Shown here: positions 59,864 through 64,000 of the stretch, one piece after another
Position numbering within the stretch: position 1 is the stretch's first letter
How the letters are laid out: every line of letters begins with the position of its first letter
DNA from: Candidatus Binatia bacterium
Lineage (GTDB): Bacteria > Desulfobacterota > Binatia > HRBIN30
Direction of reading: 5' to 3'
Assembly: GCA_026004215.1 (NCBI GenBank)
Contig: BPIR01000003.1
Span: 634,822 to 698,821 of the forward strand
Length of the DNA stretch: 64,000 nucleotides
The notes under the pieces: generated by a model
Databases searched by the model: none
Seen by the model: the letters and a program-made list of their open reading frames with translations, nothing else
What the model was told of the DNA's origin: nothing
Translations under genes and position numbers: made by a program

Positions 59864-62368
59864 ATGCAAGAGCGGAGGCCGGTTCCCGGTGCGGGTAGTG
59901 CGTCCACGCCCGTCGTTGCGTCTGCCGATCCGCCTCAGGAAGTCACCCAGTTTCTGCAGGCGGTGGGCGCGCCGCTCCGCTTTCTGGCGCAAGCGCCGGC
60001 GGAAGTGGCGGCGCGGACGGAATTTCCCGCCGCGGAGCTGGCCGAACAGGGCCGCAAGCTTTTACCGGTGCTGAGCACTGCGGCGCAGCGCGGCGCCATG
60101 CGCGCGCTGTGTGCGGCGCTGGATCGAGTGTACGCCGTGCCGGCGAGCGAGCGCGCTGCGATGATCGCCCGCTGCCGCGCCGAGCTCGCGGCCCTCGAAG
60201 CGGCGTTGAGAAGCCCGGCGGAAAAACCCCCGTACCGGCGCTTCGCCGGCGACTTGAAGCAAGCATTCGAGCTCTTGTCGCGGCCGGTGCAGTTTCTCAA
60301 AGGCGTCGGGCCGCAACGGGCCGCAGATTTGCGGCGGTTCGGTATCGAAACGGTGGAGGATCTCCTCTACCACTTGCCGTTCCGGTACGAAGACCGCCGT
60401 CGGGTCACACCGATTCGGGCACTCTCGCCGGGAATTGTAACCACGGTGGAGGGCGAACTCGCCGCACTGGAAGAACGATTTCTGGGGCGCGCGCAACGCC
60501 ACGTGCTGCAAGGTGTGTTGCGCGATGCCAGCGGATCGCTGGCGCTTCTGTGGTTTCACCAAATCCCCTACTTCAGGAATCGCTTGCACGTGGGCGGGCG
60601 CTACCGGGTGTACGGCCGAGTGGAAGGCTCGCCGCGATTTACCCTGCAAATGGTGCACCCGGATGTGGAAGACGCCGATGGGAACCCGCCAGAGCAGTCG
60701 CGCGTGCTGCCGGTGTATCAAAAGCCGGGGCGCATGGCGGTGGTGACCATGCGGCGGATCGTGCAAGCGGCGGTGCGCGACTTTGCCGAGCGGTTGCCGA
60801 GCGTGCTGCCGGATGAAGTGGTGAGCGAAATGGCCGTCATGGATTTGGCTGCAGCCATGGCCCAAATTCACCTTCCCGATAACGGTGCAGATGTGGAGGC
60901 GCTCAACATGTGCCGGTCGCTGGCGCACCGATCGCTCGTGTTCGACGAACTGTTCTTTTTGCAGCTCGGAATGCAATTGCGCCGCCGCAAGCTCGAACGC
61001 GAGGCCAGCTTGGTATTCGAAGACCGGGGCGAGTTGACCAGCGAGTTTTTGCGGCGCCTGCCGTTTGCGCTCACCGGCGCGCAGCGACGCGTGATCGGCG
61101 AGATTGTCGCGGATCTTCGGCGCGGCCATCCGATGCATCGCCTGGTGCAGGGCGACGTCGGGAGCGGGAAGACGGTCGTCGCCCTGTACGCGGCCCTGGT
61201 GGCGATTGCCAATGGCGCCCAATGTGCCTTCATGGCGCCGACCGAACTTCTGGCCGAGCAGCACTACCGCACCATCGCCCGCCTGACGGAAGGGTTGCCG
61301 CTGGCGATGGCCTTGCTCACCGGGGCCGTGCGCAAAAGCGAGCGCGAACCGTTGCTCAAAGGCATCGCGAGCGGCGAGATCCCACTCGTGGTCGGTACGC
61401 ATGCGCTCATTCAAGAGGGCGTGCGCTTTGCAAATCTCGGCTTGGGGGTGATCGATGAACAGCACCGGTTCGGCGTGCTGCAGCGCGCCGCCCTGCGACA
61501 ACTGGGCTCTCACGAACACGCAAGCCCGCACATCTTGCTGATGACGGCAACGCCCATCCCGCGCACGCTCACGATGACGTTGTACGGTGACCTGGACGTA
61601 TCCGTCCTCGACGAGCTGCCGCCGGGGCGCAAACCGGTGAAAACGTTGTTGCGCGGCGAGGCCGAGCGAGCAGAGGTGTACGAGCTCGTCAAACGTGAGC
61701 TCGACCGCGGGCGGCAGGCGTACATTGTGTATCCCCTCGTGGAGGGCAGCGAGGACAGCGACTTGCGCGATGCAACCTCGATGGCTCAGGAGCTCGCCCG
61801 CACCGTGTTCGAGGGCTACCGCGTGGCACTGGTGCACGGCCGCATGAAGGCCGCGGAGAAGGACGCCGTCATGCGCCGCTTCCAAAATGGGGAAGTGCAG
61901 TTGCTCGTCAGCACGACGGTGATTGAAGTCGGCATTGACGTGCCCAATGCAACGGTCATGGTCGTCGAGCATGCGGAGCGGTTTGGCTTGTCGCAGTTGC
62001 ACCAGCTCCGGGGGCGGGTGGGTCGCGGCGGCGACGAGTCGTATTGCGTGCTGTTGGCTTCGTATCGGCACGGCGACGACACCGAGCGGCGCTTGCAAGC
62101 CATGAACATCACGGATGGATTCCAGATTGCCGAGGTCGACTTGGAGCTACGCGGTCCCGGAGAACTGCTCGGGACCCGACAAGCCGGGGTTCCGGACTTC
62201 CGTGTGGCCAACATCGTGCGCGACCGCGGTGTACTCGAACAAGCACGCTGGGCAGCGGAGCAGTGGCTGGCTCGCGATCCGGAGTTGCGCTTGCCGGAAT
62301 CGCAGCCGTTGCGCGCCGTTCTGCAGCACAGGTGGGCCGATCGTTTGGAACTGGCGCAGGTGGGCTAA
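59864..62368 (+). CDS. recG: ATP-dependent DNA helicase RecG
   Basis: 834 residues; remodels stalled replication forks and branched DNA. Helicase motifs: QGDVGSGKTVVAL (Walker A), VIDEQHRFGVLQR (DEQH), LLMTATPIPRTL (III), VSTTVIEVGIDVPNAT (V) and HQLRGRVGRGG (VI). The wedge/OB domain (LKGVGPQRAADLRRFGI; YRVYGRVEG) precedes them. About 130 residues at the N-terminus, before the LKGVGP start of common RecG proteins, are extra and helical (QFLQAVGAPLRFLAQ). The real start may be ATG 59864; the frame is open further upstream into the preceding gene. Confidence 0.95.
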   Translation: MQERRPVPGAGSASTPVVASADPPQEVTQFLQAVGAPLRFLAQAPAEVAARTEFPAAELAEQGRKLLPVLSTAAQRGAMRALCAALDRVYAVPASERAAMIARCRAELAALEAALRSPAEKPPYRRFAGDLKQAFELLSRPVQFLKGVGPQRAADLRRFGIETVEDLLYHLPFRYEDRRRVTPIRALSPGIVTTVEGELAALEERFLGRAQRHVLQGVLRDASGSLALLWFHQIPYFRNRLHVGGRYRVYGRVEGSPRFTLQMVHPDVEDADGNPPEQSRVLPVYQKPGRMAVVTMRRIVQAAVRDFAERLPSVLPDEVVSEMAVMDLAAAMAQIHLPDNGADVEALNMCRSLAHRSLVFDELFFLQLGMQLRRRKLEREASLVFEDRGELTSEFLRRLPFALTGAQRRVIGEIVADLRRGHPMHRLVQGDVGSGKTVVALYAALVAIANGAQCAFMAPTELLAEQHYRTIARLTEGLPLAMALLTGAVRKSEREPLLKGIASGEIPLVVGTHALIQEGVRFANLGLGVIDEQHRFGVLQRAALRQLGSHEHASPHILLMTATPIPRTLTMTLYGDLDVSVLDELPPGRKPVKTLLRGEAERAEVYELVKRELDRGRQAYIVYPLVEGSEDSDLRDATSMAQELARTVFEGYRVALVHGRMKAAEKDAVMRRFQNGEVQLLVSTTVIEVGIDVPNATVMVVEHAERFGLSQLHQLRGRVGRGGDESYCVLLASYRHGDDTERRLQAMNITDGFQIAEVDLELRGPGELLGTRQAGVPDFRVANIVRDRGVLEQARWAAEQWLARDPELRLPESQPLRAVLQHRWADRLELAQVG

Positions 62369-62413
62369 GGGGCAAGGGTGCGGAGCGCGGGCCGTGTGGT
62401 GGTGGCGGAGAGG

Positions 62414-63313
62414 ATGCTGAAGTTTTTGCTGTGCCAGGCGGCGATTGCATTGGCTATAGTGTCGCTGTTTCCGGCAACGGGGCTTGCGGATGGGGCGAAG
62501 GGGGATCCCGAGCGGGGGCGGATCGTGTTTGCGCTTGCGGGCGGCTGCGGTTGCCACACGAGCCGGGATGGACCTGTCGGCGCCGGTGGCGGTGAGGTGC
62601 CGACGCCGTTCGGCAAGTTTTACGGGACCAACATCACGCCGGACCGAGAGACGGGCATCGGTGACTGGAGCGACGAAGAGATCATCGCCGCGATTCGGCA
62701 AGGCATTGCACGAGGAAAGGGGGCCGAGTCGCCGGCCATGCCGTACTATTGGTACTCGGGGATGAGCGATCGCGACGTGCGCGACCTCGTAGCGTACTTG
62801 CGCACGTTGCCTGCGGTGCGGCGGCCGAACCGGCCGCACGAGGGGGAGCTGCCGCTGGCGCGGCTGGCGTACTGGGCGTGGCGTTGGCTCTGGGCGCCGC
62901 AATTCCAGGCACCGCGCGAGCGGCCGGAGGATGTGGTGGCACGAGGGCGCTACTGGGTGGATCACGTCTCGCTGTGCGCCGATTGCCATACCCCGCGCAA
63001 CCTGTTCGGGGCGGTTCGCTTCGATTTGTATCTCGCGGGTGCGGAACACGGTCCCGGAGGCGACCGCGTGCCCAACATTACGCCGCACGAAACCGGCATT
63101 GGCGATTGGGACGAAGACGATATCGCCAACCTGTTGCGGACCGGTTTCACCCCCGAGTTCGACAACGTGCAGGGCTGGATGGCCGAGGTGGTGGAAGGAA
63201 AGGGAGGTGGGCCGGGATACCGCGACGCCCCGGAAGACGAACTGCGCGCCATTGCCCAGTACTTGCGGCAAGTGCGGCCGATCGCGCATCCGCTGACGCG
63301 AGCGGAGCGATAG
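62414..63313 (+). CDS. Di-heme cytochrome c, with an unusual first heme motif
   Basis: 299 residues from ATG 62414, after GGCGGAGAGG. The signal peptide ends near ATGLADG. Two cytochrome c domains: the second has canonical CADCHTPRN; the first reads ALAGGCGCHTSRD, CxCH with one residue between the cysteines instead of two. Repeated NITPDRETGIGDWSDEEI and NITPHETGIGDWDEDDI segments are typical of the alcohol-dehydrogenase-type cytochrome family. Electron acceptor or donor of a periplasmic dehydrogenase is the likely role. No dehydrogenase gene is adjacent. Confidence 0.87.
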   Translation: MLKFLLCQAAIALAIVSLFPATGLADGAKGDPERGRIVFALAGGCGCHTSRDGPVGAGGGEVPTPFGKFYGTNITPDRETGIGDWSDEEIIAAIRQGIARGKGAESPAMPYYWYSGMSDRDVRDLVAYLRTLPAVRRPNRPHEGELPLARLAYWAWRWLWAPQFQAPRERPEDVVARGRYWVDHVSLCADCHTPRNLFGAVRFDLYLAGAEHGPGGDRVPNITPHETGIGDWDEDDIANLLRTGFTPEFDNVQGWMAEVVEGKGGGPGYRDAPEDELRAIAQYLRQVRPIAHPLTRAER

Positions 63314-63388
63314 CTTGCCTCCAGCCGATTTGTTCTTGACCTAGGTGATCCGCTCCCGTACGTGCACGGGTTCCATGAGGAGGCTTCG

Positions 63389-63832
63389 ATGCGCGCGTTG
63401 ATGGTTGGAACCATATTTTGGATTGCGGCTGTGGCTTGGGCTCACGACAGCAAAGAACCGCTGCCGGAGGGCCCCATCCGCGAGCGCCACGAGTTGATGG
63501 AGCGAGTGGGGAAGCAAGCCAAAGTGATTGGCGATGCCCTCAAGGCGGGTAAGCTGGATCCGGTCGGACCCGCGGCAGAGAAAATTGCCGCGGAAGCCGG
63601 CAAAGCGCTGCCGCTGTTTCCGGAGGGCAGCACGCATCCGCGTTCGCGGGCGAAAGCGGAAATTTGGCAGCAGTGGGATGAATTCGAGAAGTTGATGCGC
63701 CAGCTCGAAGCCGACGCAAAGGCGACTGCGGAAGCTGCCCAGGGCGGCGGCGATGTGCGTGCGGCGGCAAACAAGATGTTCGGCAATTGCAAGAGCTGCC
63801 ACGACCGTTTCCGCTTGCCGGAAAAGAAGTGA
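63389..63832 (+). CDS. Cytochrome c' / c556-type protein
   Basis: 147 residues. The signal peptide is residues 1-18 (MVGTIFWIAAVAWAH). The mature part is a four-helix bundle with the heme site FGNCKSCHDRFR near the C-terminus, the hallmark of class II cytochromes c. Helix 1 starts RERHELMERVGKQAKVIG, where a Met ligand is plausible. GAGGAGG lies before the ATG at 63389. It follows the di-heme cytochrome by 75 bp and precedes tRNA-Asn. Confidence 0.92.
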   Translation: MRALMVGTIFWIAAVAWAHDSKEPLPEGPIRERHELMERVGKQAKVIGDALKAGKLDPVGPAAEKIAAEAGKALPLFPEGSTHPRSRAKAEIWQQWDEFEKLMRQLEADAKATAEAAQGGGDVRAAANKMFGNCKSCHDRFRLPEKK

Positions 63833-63918
63833 CGAAAGCGGGCACACACTCCGTTTACCTTGCGGGACCGGGGTGCGTGTGTTAGCGGAGCGCACTCGCT
63901 CGAGATTGTGTTCCTTGT

Positions 63919-63991
63919 TCCCCGGTAGCTCAGTCGGTAGAGCGGTCGGCTGTTAACCGATTGGTCGCTGGTTCGAATCCGGCCCGGGGAG
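63919..63991 (+). tRNA. tRNA-Asn (anticodon GTT)
   Basis: 73 nt. Acceptor stem TCCCCGG with CCGGGGA is fully paired. The D arm AGCTCAGTCGGTAGAGC, anticodon loop CTGTTAA (GTT at 63952-63954) and T arm CTGGTTCGAATCC are canonical. The discriminator is G and the following bases are CTA, so CCA is added after transcription. Confidence 0.97.
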
Positions 63992-64000
63992 CTAGATTGC

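Noticed and set aside
60062..62098. 678-residue minus-strand open frame
   Set aside because: Antisense to recG; His/Gln-rich artefact sequence.

Overview
The window is GC-rich, densely coded DNA from a Gram-negative bacterium: it has OmpA-type and other lipoproteins, periplasmic c-type cytochromes, a Bat/MoxR operon and many secreted proteins with Thr/Pro linkers. The combination of dockerin-like EF-hand repeats, FG-GAP/UnbV proteins, a MYXO-CTERM-like tail, an A-type cytochrome oxidase operon with two subunit III genes, and glutaryl-CoA dehydrogenase/thiolase genes suggests an uncultured lineage near the former Deltaproteobacteria (for example Candidatus Binatota or a Desulfobacterota/Myxococcota relative). 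That placement is inference; no rRNA gene is present.

Layout. 0-8 kb: end of wecB, an OmpA lipoprotein, a frameshifted short-chain dehydrogenase, sulfate assimilation genes (cysH, cysC), riboflavin synthase, oligoendopeptidase F and a thioredoxin-fold protein. 8.4-13.4 kb: a cytochrome c oxidase operon (di-heme cytochrome c, a 34-residue membrane peptide, subunits II, I, III, IV, a second subunit III and a CPVCF membrane protein). 13.4-23.2 kb: two coupled lytic transglycosylases, a thiolase, a Ni/Co transporter, a fatty acid desaturase, an MNT/HEPN pair, two small exported proteins and a large Cys-rich secreted protein. 23.6-32.1 kb: a seven-gene minus-strand operon moxR-DUF58-batD'-batA-batB-batC-batD/E, almost every junction an ATGA overlap. 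32.4-35.4 kb: fused MsrB-MsrA, an MFS exporter and aat.

35.5-40.9 kb is the most unusual part. A two-gene module (propeller-like exported protein followed by a metalloprotease-like protein) occurs twice, and each copy is preceded by the same roughly 100-bp leader joined to arrays of a palindromic GTAGGGGC repeat. Both protease-like genes are disturbed by G/C homopolymer frameshifts. 40.9-49.4 kb: secreted proteins with dockerin-like repeats, a membrane glycosyltransferase, glutaryl-CoA dehydrogenase, an anion permease and an FG-GAP/UnbV protein. 49.7-64 kb: a WYL regulator, ferredoxin with an Rrf2 regulator, an archaeal-style dihydropteroate synthase relative, enoyl-CoA hydratase, transketolase with a coupled 32-residue membrane peptide, citrate synthase, a GH3 lipoprotein, recG, two c-type cytochromes and tRNA-Asn.

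Together these describe an aerobic heterotroph (cytochrome oxidase, TCA entry, acyl-CoA and glutaryl-CoA catabolism) that assimilates sulfate. Palindromic repeats fill most of the longer intergenic gaps. Three secreted or dehydrogenase genes carry G/C homopolymer frame disruptions; these are either assembly errors or real decay or variation.
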